Source: Prorocentrum cordatum
Taxonomy: Eukaryota; Sar; Dinophyceae; Prorocentrales; Prorocentraceae
Length of the DNA stretch: 62,000 bases
NCBI GenBank assembly: GCA_963575745.1
Contig: CAUYUJ010016162.1
Span: forward strand, 139,666-201,665
Direction of reading: 5' to 3'
A program made the position numbers and the translations under genes. Numbering within the stretch: the first letter of the stretch is position 1; every line of letters starts with the position of its first letter. Shown piece by piece: positions 29,742 to 40,465 of the stretch. The notes under the pieces were generated by a model. The model saw only the letters and a program-made list of their open reading frames with translations, was not told the DNA's origin and made no database searches.

Positions 29742-31706
29742 ATGCCGACGTCATCCTGGGGCCGTCAAATGATGGAGCCCGTTCCCTCGTTCAGGCCACG
29801 TCGAGGGGAGGCGAACGGATCAAGTCCCGTCTTTCCCCAGAGGAGCAACGGGAGTTGGATGTTTCTGATGCCGCGGAGTGGATATCCATGCTTGGCACCG
29901 AGGCCGTTCACGCCCATCCGCCCGAAGTTGGCACGCAGCTGCGTTGACAGTTCCCCGCCCTGGCAGCGTCCTCTCGCATGGTCCGTCGCTGGAAGCCGCA
30001 GGAGGGCACTCTCAGCAGGGCCAGGGCCAAGAGCCGGCGGCGCGTGCGACCGGTGGCGCGCGCGAAGACACGAGGACGAGGACATTCATGACCTGGCTGC
30101 ATTCGCTCCCACTCCCCAGTCTGACTCACTGATGCTCTTCCTCCTGTTCGCTCTGAAAATCGGATTGGATTTGTTCGTCGGAGATCTCAAAAACGCGTTT
30201 TGCCAAAGCGAAAAGCTGCAGCGGCCCCGGGGTCGCGTCTTTGTCGAGCCATGCGAAGGGCTTCCCCGCCCGAAGGGGGCCCTTATAGAACTGATTGCCC
30301 CCGTGCGCGGCTTGGGCGACACCCCGTTGGCCCTGCACCGTACCACCACCAATTTCCTCACGGGCCTCGGATATGAAAAGGCGAAGATGGAGCCCTGCTG
30401 GTGCGTCCGGAGGCCCCAGGAGAACCCCAGGCGATGGTGTCAGTTGAGGTGGACGACTGGGCCATCGCACTCGACCCCAGCATCTGAGACGGTGAAATCG
30501 AGAAGTACACCTCCCGCCTCAAGTTCGGAAAGCTCAAGCCTCTGGATTCCCCGATTACATTGGGAGACGCATCAGGAGGCTTGCAGATCGTATTCTGCTA
30601 GATCCGGAATAATATATATCTTGGAGTCCCTGAGCAGGGTGAACATCCCCAGAAGCCAGCGAGCGAACCACGATGCGATTCTCGATCCCGCGGCGATGGC
30701 CGACTTCCGATCGGTCATTTACCGGCTGAATTGGGTTGACAGAGAGAGTCGGGCCGAGGGGTGTGGGGTGGCTTCGATCTTGGCCAGTAGAGTTCATTGT
30801 CCGACCATCGCCGACGCGAATCTTGCCAACAAAGCCATCGACCACCTGCGAGCCACGGCGGCCGTTCCCGCCACCGTTTGGCGCTTCCCCCCTAAGCAAC
30901 TTATTTTCGCGACCGCTTCCGATTGCGGAGGAGTGGCCTCGTCCACGGGGGAGAAGGCTCGGCGGGCCTATCAGGCTTACGCCGCCGACCGAGCCATCGT
31001 GCAGGGCAAGATGTCACGAGTGACGACCCTCTCTTGGAGCTCGCGTCGAGTTCGACGCCATGTGGCTTCCACCATGGCAAGGGAAGCGTTTGCTCTCAGC
31101 TCTGCCCTGGCGGAGACCGAGTGGCTTCTGATGCTGTGTTGGGATATCGTGGACGGGTCCCTGCTTACCGAGCATTGGAGGAAACGCACTGGCCCCTTCG
31201 TTTCCTTTTTGCGCCAAGACTGCTCCCTGGGATGCTTTCCGGAGGGAAATATTTCGGTTGTCGATGCCAAAGGCATTTTCGACATTCTTGACCGCATCAT
31301 GGCAGGGTCAAAAGCAGACCCGAGGGCTTCCATCGAGTTGGTTATTTGCCGGGAGTCTTTGTTTCGGGTCGGGACTTTCATCCGGCGGGTCCCACACCCC
31401 GCGATGCCTGCGGACCCAATGACGAAGGCTGACCTCGGAAAGAGCAACGCCGCTCAATTTGCCCTGCTCGGGACCGGCATGCTGTTACGTCTGAGCAGAC
31501 TTCCCTGGACGAGAGGAAGAACACACCCCAGAGCAATGCGAGATCTCATGTCGCGTCGCTTCGTCAGCTCGCGCCCCAGGCCCAGGACTCTTGTGCGGTC
31601 GGTTCGGTCCCCGTCTCTGCTCCTCTCCCCTCTTGAGAGTGACTTCCGCCTGGCTTGTCTGACGGACGAGGTGTTTCCCGTTTTATTCAAAGGGACAGCT
31701 GGCTGA
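29742..31706 (+). pseudogene. Copia element, reverse transcriptase and RNase H
   Basis: A frame of 654 residues. RT motif A is 'LFVGDLKNAFCQSEK', followed by 'RVFVEPCEGLP' and 'APVRGLGDTPLALHRT'. The active-site VDD box is present in the DNA at 30446-30460 (EVDDW) but in a different frame, so the long frame is shifted there. RNase H is seen as 'LIFATASDCGGVAS' (Asp), 'STMAREAFALSSALAETEWL' (Glu) and 'ISVVDAKGIFDIL' (Asp), and ends with 'MPADPMTKADL'. This is the Ty1/copia arrangement. The start given is that of the open frame, not of a mature protein. Confidence 0.85.
31684..31702 (+). promoter_or_regulatory. Candidate polypurine tract
   Basis: AAAGGGACAGCTGG lies directly before the 3' LTR, in the place where plus-strand synthesis is primed. 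It is short and interrupted. Confidence 0.35.
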
Positions 31707-31974
31707 TGCGAGTTTTATCATTCGTCGGTGTTTTGGCCTTGCTAAAATTTGGGCCCGCTGTGAGTGTGGGCACAAGTCCAAACACCTTTTGTACACCTGC
31801 ACATGTGCATGCTTGTTCGCTTCAGAGTTAGAGACATTGATTGCCATTTTTGTCGTGTTGATGCATTTCGCACATAGCCTTTGGCTTAAGGGCGCGCCCA
31901 GATACTTGTACATGAGAGGAAAGGAATACATTATCTCTCTGTTCGGTGCCTTCCTTGTTCGTTTTGGACTCACA
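31704..31974 (+). repeat. 3' LTR of the copia element
   Basis: About 271 bp, aligned with the 5' LTR. It ends in CTCACA, matching TTTACA of the 5' copy. Confidence 0.8.
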
Positions 31975-32330
31975 GGGAGGGCTTTGGGAACATCGATAGC
32001 TTTGTAGTTCGAGGGTTCGGCGGCGCCCACGGTGACCACCTGGATGCCGCACTGGGTTTTCCACGGGGCGCCGTAGATTGCATGGACGTCGATATGAGCA
32101 TCGAGGTCCGCTCGCACGATGGCGCAGTCGCACAGGGAACCCGAGCCCTTGTCGCACGTGGCCTTGCACTCTGGGGCGGTAAGGATGGTGCCACACCATT
32201 TGCTTAGCCACGGTTTGGCACCCACCAGTGCGGCTCGTAGTTCCAATCGGCGAGGATGACTCAGGAGTCGCTCAGCATGTCCACGAAGGCGGAGATGGAG
32301 ATCAGGATGCCCCCCGCTCGCGCCCTGGTC
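31975..32330 (-). pseudogene. LINE no. 2, endonuclease (EEP) fragment
   Basis: The minus strand reads 'LADWNYEPHWW' (the GDWN/GDFN active-site block), 'LSKWCGTILTAPECKATCDK', 'GSGSLCDCAIVRADL' (position of the family's IDY block) and 'VVTVGAAEPSNYKAIDVPKA'. The frame then runs into the copia LTR. Upstream, a TGA at about 32250 interrupts it. This is the endonuclease that precedes the linker and RNase H parts found on the other side of the copia element. Confidence 0.65.
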
Positions 32331-32449
32331 GCGAAGCCCAGGCCGACGGCAGCCTGCAGCGACGACGATGTCGCCGCTCCTGGCGCGCAGGATGCTGAGC
32401 GACAAGCCTACGAGCGGCTGCCTCGTATGGCGTGGACGTAGCACAGTGG

Positions 32450-32625
32450 AGGCCCATGCCAAGAAACACCCTGCGCGCGTCCAGGTTGCCCTGGGTTTCT
32501 TGAGTTTCGATGCCGCTGCCATGGGAAGCGTAACGTTCCCACGCCAAATTCCATGGACGTCTTGGGGTCTCAGGGCTGGGTTTCTTGTGGAAGGTTTCTT
32601 GTGGTCGGGCCTCCACTGTAGTCCC
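32450..32625 (+). mobile_element. Dispersed 'CAAGAAACC' repeat, copy 1
   Basis: About 170 bp that recur in inverted orientation at 46793-46962. The ends carry inverted CCAAGAAAC / GTTTCTTGTGG words, and the same word recurs inside. Non-coding and MITE-like. Confidence 0.65.
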
Positions 32626-32944
32626 TGTAGCCCTCTGAGGTGGTGGTTGCGATGCCCCTGCGCATGAGGATCCACGCGCCACCGTGCGTCCCTTGTCTAA
32701 CTTGTGTGTCGGCATTGCGGTGTGACTGCGAGCTTCCATCCATCCATGGCGAGCTGCCCGACCTGGTCTTGGATGCACTTCGCGTCCACATGGGTCTTCG
32801 TCAGCGCGACGAAGTTGTCGGAGGTTGGGGGGTGAGATCGCAGCGGGACGGGGACACCCAACGGGGAAGTCGTTTCTTTTCGTTCGTGTCGCGGGTGCGG
32901 GCGAGGCGAAGCTGCGTGGGCGCGCGAGAGGAATGAACCCGCCG
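32626..32944. other. No gene recognised
   Basis: Spacer between the CAAGAAACC repeat and the satellite. Possibly remains of LINE no. 2, but no block is clear. Confidence 0.4.
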
Positions 32945-34315
32945 TTACCAGGGCGAAGTCAAGACGAATGTTTCTCCTCCGTCCGTCCAGCGGTGGCTTG
33001 AGGCGCTGTCCCGTGGTGTCCCGTAGTGTCCGCCGTTGCAAGGGCGAAGGCAAGACAAATGTTTCTCCTCCGTCCGTCCGGCGGTGGCTTGAGCGGTGTC
33101 CCGCAGTGTCCTGCGATGCCCCGTGGTGTCCCGTGGTGCCCGCCGCTGCTAGGGAGAAGTCAGGACAAATGTTTCTCCTCCGTCCGTCCGGCGGTGGCTT
33201 GAGCGGTGTCCCGCGGTGTCCCGTGGTGTCCCGTGGTGTCCCGTAGTGTCCGCCTTTGCTAGGCGAAGTCAAGACAAATAATTCTCCCCCGCCCGCCCGT
33301 CCGTCCGTCCGTCCGGCGGTGGCTCGCGGTGACGTGTCCCGTGGTGTCCCGTGGTGTCCCGTGGTGCCCCGTTGAGTGAGATCGATGGTGAGATCGATAG
33401 TGAGACCGATATTGAGATTGATATTGAGATCGATGTGGTGCGTCGAGGTGTCCCGCAGTGTCCCGTGGTGTCCCAAAAAGTGAGATCGATAGTGAGATCG
33501 ACGGGTGTCCCGTCGTGACCCGTGGTATCCTGTTGAGTAAGATCGATAGTCAGATCGATACTGGGATCGAAACTGAGATCGATGTGGTGCCCCGAGGTGT
33601 CCCGTGGTGTCCTATGGTGTCCCGTTGAGTGAGATCGATAGTGAGATCGACAGGTGTCCCGTGGTGTCCCGTGGTATCCCGTTGAGTGAGATCGATAGTG
33701 AGATCGATATTGGGATCGATAGTGAGATCGATGTGGTGCCCCGAGTGTTCCCGTGGTGTCCCGTGGTGTCCCGTGGTGTCCTATGGTGAGATCGATACTG
33801 AGATCAATATTAAGATCGATGTGGTGTCCCGAGGTGTCCCGTGTTGTCCTATGATGTCCCGTTAAGTGAGATCGATAGTGAGATCGATAGTGAGACCGAT
33901 AGTGAGATCGAGAGGTTTCCCGCGGTGTCCCGTGGTGTCCCGTGAGACCGTGGTGTCCCGTGGTGTCCTGTTGAGTGAGATCGATAGTGAGATTGACAGT
34001 GAGATCGACAAGTGTCCCGCGGTGTCCCGTGGTGTCCCGTGGTGTCCCGCTGAGTGAGATCGATAGTGAAATAGATTGAGTCAGACGTTGTCAGAGGTTG
34101 GTCCCCCCCTCTCCCCCCATCGATTTGGTGTCCCGAGGTGTCCCGTGGTGTCCCGTGGTGTCCTATGGTGAGATCGATAGTGAGATCGATAGTGAGACCA
34201 ACAGTGAGATCGAGAGATGTCCCGCGGTGTCCCGCGGTGGCCCGTGGTGCCCCGTGGTGTCCCGGTGAGTGAGGTCGATAGTGAGATCGATTGAGTCAGA
34301 TGTTAGTTCCCCCCT
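32945..34315. repeat. Satellite of GTGTCCCGTG and GTGAGATCGATA words
   Basis: The first 350 bases are units of about 105 bp with 'TTTCTCCTCCGTCCGTCC' and 'GGCGGTGGCTTGA'. From 33370 on, runs of GTGTCCCGTG (10 bp) alternate with runs of GTGAGATCGATA (12 bp) and variants. The two words stay in separate blocks that alternate about nine times. Confidence 0.95.
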
Positions 34316-34329
34316 CTCCCCCATCACCC

Positions 34330-35345
34330 GAAGGGTGGTCGTAGAGGTAATTGTGGCCGAGGGTGCGGCGGTAGTTAGCGGTATGCGGTCCCCACTCGGC
34401 GATGTTGCCGAAGAGGACATGGATATTGGCGTGTTCGGTGTTGGGGTTACCTAGGTTGCTGAGGTCCCGCGGCGGCTACAGCTGGCTGCTGTGGTTGTTA
34501 TATTGTGTCTCCTCCCTTGGCGGCGCGAGCCATCTCGGGGGCCCTGGCGGCGGTCTCGACGAGGCCGGCGGCGTCTTCCGATCAGCTTGAGAAGGATCGT
34601 CAGCAGCAGGCTGGGCCCGCTGGTCCAGCAGGTGCTGCAGTAGCGGGTGGTGGCTCAGGTTTTCTTGGTGGTTGCGCATGTTGTTGCCCACCTGGAGGAC
34701 GAGGACCACTAGCTGAAGGCACCAGCGGCGTTTTTTTTCGTTTGGCGGGGTTGTTGGCGGACTCCTTGGCTTTGCGTAGGATCTCGCGGACGTGCTCCTG
34801 GCCGTCGTTGAGCGCCGTGACGCGTACATCGACGTCCCGCTTCCATTCCTCCATCTGGGTCTTGGTGGCGTCATCGTAGGCTGAGACATTTTCAAATTGT
34901 GCTGTCGGCATCGAAGATGTCTGGCGATCCAAGTACTGCAGCTCCTCGCGCAGCTGCTGAAGCAAGTTTGGCACGGTGGTCTTCTTGTGCTTTGGCGCAA
35001 GCATTCTGTGCATGGACGAGTTTGAGGGCGGCCTGGTCTTGCCGTGCGACTGCCTCATTGAGCCATTGCTGCGCTTCTGCGACTTCGTCAACCATCTGCT
35101 GGAACTTTCTCTCCCTGTCGGTGAGGACTGATAGCACCGACTGGAGTGCTTGCTTCGCTGTGCGTGCTGGCGGCGGCTTGACTGAGTCTTGGAGGGCCCC
35201 CTCGAGCTGTCCGACAAGGTCGCCGTGCTCCTCGTCGGTGAGGAACGTCTTGAGTGCCTCGGAGATGGCGTCCTCGTTGGGTTCTCCTGCTCCAGTGGTT
35301 GGCGACCTTAGAAAACTGTACACGCGAGCGACCTTTTTAGAAAAC
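34330..35345 (-). pseudogene. LINE no. 2, ORF1-type coiled-coil protein
   Basis: One frame (35449-34892) reads 'LTDRERKFQQMVDEVAEAQQ' and 'LVHAQNACAKAQEDHRAKLA', a long coiled coil. A second frame (from about 34985 leftward) continues with 'NLLQQLREELQYLDRQTSSM' and 'MEEWKRDVDVRVTALNDGQE', then a Gln/Pro-rich tail. A one-base shift near 34985 separates them. Dinoflagellate LINEs commonly begin with such a coiled-coil ORF1, and its orientation agrees with the endonuclease fragment at 32 kb. Confidence 0.55.
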
Positions 35346-35367
35346 TGTACATGCGAGCGACCCTTCA
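35305..35367. repeat. Short tandem duplication 'TTAGAAAACTGTACAYGCGA'
   Basis: Two direct copies, 29-30 bp apart, at the start of the ORF1-like region. Confidence 0.8.
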
Positions 35368-35550
35368 TCCGATGCTTTCCGTGCAGTGCCATTTCGGCTG
35401 AAGAGCCCCATGGAGGGCGAAAGCTACCTGCGCTTGGCATACAAAACACATCAGCACCCGAGCAGGCTTGATAGTCCTTTCGATCGGAGGCGTGCCGAGG
35501 CGGCCTGGATGTGTCTCCTGCCCAGGCTCCCGGGGGCTGACGGGTGCTCC

Positions 35551-35732
35551 GCTGGTTGGGCGTTGCGTAATGGGGGGGTCATAAATGGGGGGGCGGCGAG
35601 GGTGGTCCGAAAAGGTACCCAAACGGTACCTAAACGAGCCCCCTGGGGCTCCAGAGGGGCCCGAAAGGGGCACGAAAGGGGACCTTTCTTGACCCCCCCA
35701 TTTATGACCCCCCCATTAAGCCACGCCCAAGC
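35551..35732. mobile_element. MITE-like element with arms of about 44 bp
   Basis: The inner arms are perfect inverted copies built from TAATGGGGGGGTCATAAATG (35568 onward) and its complement ending in ATTA (35718). The outer arms (TTGGGCGTTGCG and the complement of TTGGGCGTGGCT) extend the match. The loop of about 95 bp has 'AAACGGTACCTAAACGAGCC' and no coding capacity. Confidence 0.75.
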
Positions 35733-35814
35733 TGGAGACGGTGCGAAGGGCTTCCCGCACACGAAGCATCCGGCGTTCCCTTCCAAGTCCATCGACACGG
35801 GAGGCGGAGGCCCA

Positions 35815-36112
35815 GGTGGAGGAGGAGGAGGAGGGGGAGGAGGAGGAGGAGGAGGAGGGGGAGGAGGAGGAGGAGGAGGAGGAGGAGGAGGAGGAGGAGG
35901 AGGAGGAGAGGAGGGAGGGAGGAGGAGGGAGGAGGAGGGAGGAGGGGCGAGGGGGGAGGAGGAGGAGGAGGAGCAGGAGGAGGGGAGGAGGAGGCGGAGG
36001 GGGAATAGGACGACGGCGAGTGGAGGACGAGGGGGACGCGGATGAGGAGGAGGGAGAGGGGGGGAGGAAGAGCAGCAGAATCGGGAGGAGCAGGAGGAGG
36101 AGGACGACGAGG
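35815..36112. repeat. (GGA)n microsatellite followed by a short GT-rich run
   Basis: About 300 bases of GGA triplets, then 'GTGTGTGTGTGGG' and related words up to 36170. Confidence 0.95.
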
Positions 36113-37292
36113 ACTGAGTGTGTGTGTGGGTTCGTGTGTGCATGTGTGCGCGTGCGTGTATGCGAATATCACGGACTGGGCAGTGTTGCCTCGCAGATGT
36201 CATGGGCCCCTCTGCTTCTGCCAAGAGACCTCTCGTGGATGCCACTCGTCCGCGCACGTGTCTCGGGGCCGCGATATGCTGCCTGCTCAAGGGGGTCCAA
36301 TCCTCCTCCTTCTCCTCCTCCTCCTCCTCCTCCTCCTCCTTCTCCTCCTCCTCCTCCTCCTCCTCCTCCTCCTCCTCCTCCTCCTCCTCCTCCTCTTCCT
36401 CCTGGCCGCCCTCTTGGGCGCCAAACGGGTCGTCGTGGAGCCAGTGGGGGGTCCCTGAAGGTGTGCCTCGCCGCGCTCGGGCTCCCCAGGGCCCTCCCCT
36501 CCCAGACCTCCTCGCGTCGTGAAAAAAAGCACGACGGGCCTCTTTCGCTGCTGGGGGCCCTCACTGGTCCCCGGGACCGTCAAAACGATTCGGTATGAAA
36601 AAAACATGATGTCGGAGGCTTGGGCTGGGTGGGGCCCCGCGACCGTGCGAACATGACTCGACGCGGAAGGCTGGTCCCAGGGCTGGCCTCCTCCTCCTCC
36701 TCCTCCTCCTCCTCCTCCTCCTGCTCCTCCTCTCCTCCTCCTCCTCCTCCTCTCCTCTCCTCCTCTCCTCCTCCCTCTCCTCCCTCCTCCTCCTCCTCTC
36801 CTCCTCCTCCTCTCCTCCTCCTCCTCATCCCTCCTCCTCCTCCCCCTCCTCCTCCTCCTCCTCCCCTCCTCCTCCCCCCTCCTCTCCTCCTCCTCCTCCG
36901 CCTCCTCCTCCTCCTCCTCCTCCTCTTCCTCCCTCCTCGTCTCCTCCTCCTCCTCCTCCTCCTCCTCCTCGTCCCCCTCCTCCCCTCCTCGTCCTCCTCC
37001 TCCTCCTCCTCCTTTTCCTCCTCCTCCTCCTCGTCCTCCTCCTCCTCCTCCCCCTCCTCCTTCTCCCCCTCCTCCCACTCGGGCCCAGAGCCGCCGGCCC
37101 TTGCCAAGCTCTGGGTCCGCGGGCACCGGCGGGCACGAGGCCAGTGCAGGTGCCAGTTAGCAACGGGGGGGGTCAGTTTGGAAGCGAGCGCGGGCACGGA
37201 AGGAGGAGGAGGAGGAGGAGGAGGAGGAGGAAGAGGAGGAGGAGGAGGAGGAGGAGGCAGAGGAGGAGGAGGAGGAGGAGGAGGAGGAGGAG
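36113..37292. repeat. Alternating (TCC)n and (GGA)n tracts with small islands
   Basis: (TCC)n at 36302-36408 and 36685-37075, (GGA)n at 37200-37292. The islands 36171-36300, 36409-36684 and 37076-37199 have open frames but no recognised product. One arm related to the intron-2 foldback element lies at about 36535-36610 ('GGGACCGTCAAAACGATTC'). Confidence 0.8.
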
Positions 37293-37548
37293 GGGACGCC
37301 CAGATCCGCCTTGAAAGCCTCTGGCCAGAACCCCCTCCCGGCGGAGGTGAGCTGGGCCGGACAGGAGTGGCGGAGCAGAAATAGCCGCTCAGAACGTGTA
37401 GCTGATCCTTCGCGAGCAGGAACAAAAAAAACAGCCCTCAAAGTTGTTTGAGGTACGTGCGGGTTTCTCGCTTGGGGGCGCAACCCCAACCCGGGAAATC
37501 CGCGCGGAGCTTCGAAAGCTTGGGTTGATGCAGTTGTCTGTCATCCCA

Positions 37549-37679
37549 AGGCCTGGAGGACTTCCTCGGCCTCGGGGCCAGTTCGGGCGGACCCGACCTG
37601 GAGGACATCTGCCGGGACCTGCTGGCGGTGTACGAAGTGGACGCTGTATCGGCGACCTCGTGCAGCGCAGTCATCGGAT
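37549..37679 (+). CDS. Probable last exon of an unidentified gene
   Basis: After an acceptor-like CCCAAG the plus strand reads 'DFLGLGASSGGPDLEDICR' and 'DLLAVYEVDAVSATSCSAV' to a TGA at 37677-37679. The composition is that of an ordinary globular protein and differs from the repeat-derived frames around it. A poly(A) signal follows 229 bases later. An upstream exon may be the island 37293-37346 ('AQIRLESLWPEPPPGG'), which ends at GGAG|GTGAGC. I do not recognise the family, and the gene cannot be traced further upstream. Confidence 0.45.
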
Positions 37680-37930
37680 GAAAAGTCGGAGCTGCGGGCG
37701 CCCATCGAGGCCACTTTGTGATCCGATCGATCCGAGTCGATGTTGATGTCTGCCAGCTTTGCTCTGCCCGCTTCTTGTTGTCGCGTGTTGTTTGTACCTC
37801 GTATCGTACATATTGTTTTATTGCTGTGATTATGGTGGCTTCAGTTGCTTGCTGTTGTTCAGTCTCTTTGTTCCGTTTCTTGTTGCAAACCGCAAAAGTT
37901 CTGAACAAATAAAGACGTCTAATACACGTG
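37680..37930 (+). terminator. 3' untranslated region with poly(A) signal AATAAA at 37908-37913
   Basis: A T-rich stretch, unlike the GC-rich surroundings, with 'TGTTTTATTGCTGTG' and a canonical AATAAA. Dinoflagellate genes often lack this signal, so it is supportive and not decisive. Confidence 0.4.
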
Positions 37931-38044
37931 CCTTGTGCTGTTTGCTCATATTCGCACGGTTCCACGCAGTACTGATATGTTCAACAGGTCCGCGTGGTTC
38001 CCAAAGCTGGCGCGTGAGTTCTGTCCGTGGCTTCCCAACGACAT

Positions 38045-38720
38045 TCAGTAACCCACCAAGGTAGATTGCATGCTCTGCTCTTTGTGGACGATGTTCTTGG
38101 ATTTGTCCGTCTTCTCAATATTGCAGCTTGGGTTTCGTTCAACTCCAGCCCAAAATGTGCTCCGAATTATACGAAATTGGCAACGTATCGTTGGCGAGGC
38201 GTTTGACGAGTAGCCACCAAAATTTGTGCCGTCCGCATACAACACGGTTTCAGTACTCGCGCACTGAAGGTCGTGATTGCGAGGACGAGGAGTAGGAGGA
38301 GGAGGAGGAGGAGGAGGAGGAGGAGGATGAGGAGGAGGAGGAGGAGGAGGAGGGAGGAGGAGGAGGAGAGAAGGAGGAGGAGGATAATGAGGAGGAGGAG
38401 GCGGATGATGCGGAGGAGGAGGAGGAGGAGGAATAGGAGGAGGCCAGTTTCGGGCCCACTGCGCTGCTTCCATAATGACTGACGTCGCCATAACCAAAAC
38501 ACATGGTTCGCTGCAGAGTCCGTGGCTCGTAGATCGACCACGGAGACACGAAGCTGCCACAGTGCCAACATACGGATGCCCTTCTGGCTTGATTATGTTG
38601 AATGCTCTATTCCAGTCTTACCACCAGAGGAACACACTATCTTTATCTCCCGAAGCAGCGTCGATACGCCGACGAGCTGGAAAGACAGCGCCTGCAGTGC
38701 CACGTCCAGGGCAATTCATA
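38045..38720 (-). pseudogene. L1-like reverse transcriptase remnant
   Basis: The minus strand reads 'DWNRAFNIIKPEG' (position of motif A), 'EPCVLVMATSVIMEAAQW' (block after motif B) and 'TETVLYADGTNFGGYSS' (motif C, YADDT-type with one Asp replaced by Gly). A GGA/TCC tract (38285-38440) lies between the last two. It is a different LINE lineage from elements 1 and 2. Stops and the microsatellite show it is dead. Confidence 0.55.
38285..38440. repeat. (GGA)n microsatellite
   Basis: GGA triplets with GAT interruptions, inside the L1-like remnant. Confidence 0.95.
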
Positions 38721-38967
38721 TTGAAACTCTCTGAGTGCCTCGACAACGCTGCCGTGTTTCAAGCAATAAACCGCCTAGAATGTGATACCATTCCGAATCA
38801 ATGATTTGGGATTGTTAGTGTCGGGCGATGGCATACCCATTTTTACACAATTGAACTATAGATGTCTCCCGCCAGTAGTTGCGGATATCTGTTTGTGGCT
38901 AGCAGCGGCTGCAGACATTGAAGACCATACCCAACTTCTCTTCCAATGCCCACAAGAATCGCCATCG

Positions 38968-39013
38968 ATATGTATATATATATATACACATACATACATA
39001 CATATACACACAT
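38968..39013. repeat. (TA)n and (CATA)n microsatellite
   Basis: TATATATATATA followed by ACATACATACATACATA. Confidence 0.95.
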
Positions 39014-39109
39014 TAGAGTGATGGGGCCGAACGGTCATTCATTGTCCCTGGGTGCGTGGCTGAAGTGCGGATCCGTGGTAAGGACTCCGCTGGTTGTTGT
39101 TGTCGTCGT

Positions 39110-39345
39110 CCCCCCCGCGACCCGGCCCGCGACCACCCGCGACCCACCTCGCGACCCACCCGCGACCCACCCCGCGTCCCAACCGCGACCCACCCGCGAC
39201 CCCCGCCACCCGCTCGCGACCCACCCGCGACCCACCCACGACCCACCCGCGACCCACCCGCGACCCGGCCCGCGACCCACCCGCGACCCACCCACGACCC
39301 ACCCGCGACCCATTTGCGACCCAACCCGCGACCCACCTACATTGT
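39110..39345. repeat. Minisatellite with the word CGCGACCCAC
   Basis: About 20 copies of a 10-base word, with runs of CCCGCGACCCAC and CACGACCCAC. All six frames are open and Arg/Pro/Thr- or Gly/Val/Arg-rich. Confidence 0.95.
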
Positions 39346-39959
39346 TTTAACAAAAAATCGGCGCATGCGGCGGGCTCGTTGTATAGCTTGAATAAAGTTG
39401 CGCCTGCGGCGAGCTTCTTCAAAGCCTCGCAGACTGCTGACGTCCCCGCTGCCCCCTCGCTCTTATCCGCATCTGCGGGGTGCTCCGTATATATGTGTGG
39501 CTGTGCGTTGTCGCTTTCGGCAGCTTTTGTTTGTTCAGTGATTTGGCGTCTGGCCGTATTTTTTTACCCAAGCGTGGGTTGGTGGCCGGCCGATTGAAAA
39601 GAATAAAAAATTGGCAATCCCAACATTCAAGTTCAGACCCCCATTTCGTAGACGCCAATTCAGTTATGGAGTTGGAAATCTTTGAAATTGAAAGATTGAA
39701 AGGGTGCAGCTCTAGATTCCCAAGTTGAGATATTTGAATATTGAACTGCGCAACTCAATTCCGAACTTTCAGTTCGATATCCAGTTTCAATGCTTCTATC
39801 GAACTTTGAACTCCAAGATTGAGCCTCCGATCTCGTAGGCTGGGCCAGAGGAGGCAAGGGAGGAGTGGGCTGGGACATTGCAGGGGACAGTGCATTCAGC
39901 GGGGGACCGCGGGCGGATCGGGCAGGCTGGAAATTGACGCACGACGCACAATCATGACA
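39346..39959. other. No gene recognised
   Basis: Lower GC than the surroundings. A plus frame ends at 39597 and includes 'FFKASQTADVPAAPSLLSA', with no family match. Confidence 0.4.
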
Positions 39960-40335
39960 GCACACTCTGACCCTAACGGGCAGGTGGAGTCGGGCGGACC
40001 CCAATGTGCGGGCGGGTCGGGCGGTGGGGGGGGCCCCTAATCAACGGGCGGGGGCGGGCGGCGGTCGGGCGGGCGGGACATTAAAGTATGACGCAAACTC
40101 GAGGCAGCATACGATTGCCCCAGAGGACGGGTCGGTTTGGGCGGGCGGGTCGGGCGGTGGGCGGGGCCCTAACGGGCTGGCGGGCGGGTGGGGGAGGGAT
40201 GAGGAGGAGTAGGAGAAGGAGGAGAAGGAGGAGAAGGAGGAGGAGGAGGAGGCCGTCGCCTGAAAAGTGCGCCCGCCCCCAAAACACTCACCCAGGCCGT
40301 TTGGTGACTGTGTTGGGCGGGCTTGCTTGTTTATG
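39960..40335. repeat. GGGCGGGTCGGGCGG repeats with a (GGA)n tract, copy 1
   Basis: Contains 'GGGACATTAAAGTATGACGC', a (GGA) run (40200-40250), 'GGCCGTCGCCTG' and 'CAAAACACTCACCC'. The same succession occurs at 44660-45150, so the two are copies of one larger repeat. Confidence 0.75.
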
Positions 40336-40465
40336 TAGATCGGCGGGACATGGAACTCGGAACTCGGAACTCGGTGACCCGCGAAAGACCGTCACTCAGG
40401 ACGGTACTGCCGGGGGTGTGCAAGACATGATAATCTTGCAGACCAGAGTAGGCCCTTAGAAGGGC

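Larger units (their letters stand above)
24084..31974 (+). mobile_element. Ty1/copia-type LTR retrotransposon, decayed
   Basis: Two diverged LTRs in direct orientation, a primer-binding site, gag-like frames, a methyltransferase-like domain, integrase, then RT and RNase H. The integrase-before-RT order defines the copia type. Many frame changes show it is no longer active, and the LTRs differ by roughly a fifth of their positions, so the insertion is old. It lies in opposite orientation to LINE no. 2 sequences on both sides, which suggests insertion into that LINE. No clear target-site duplication is seen. Confidence 0.88.
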
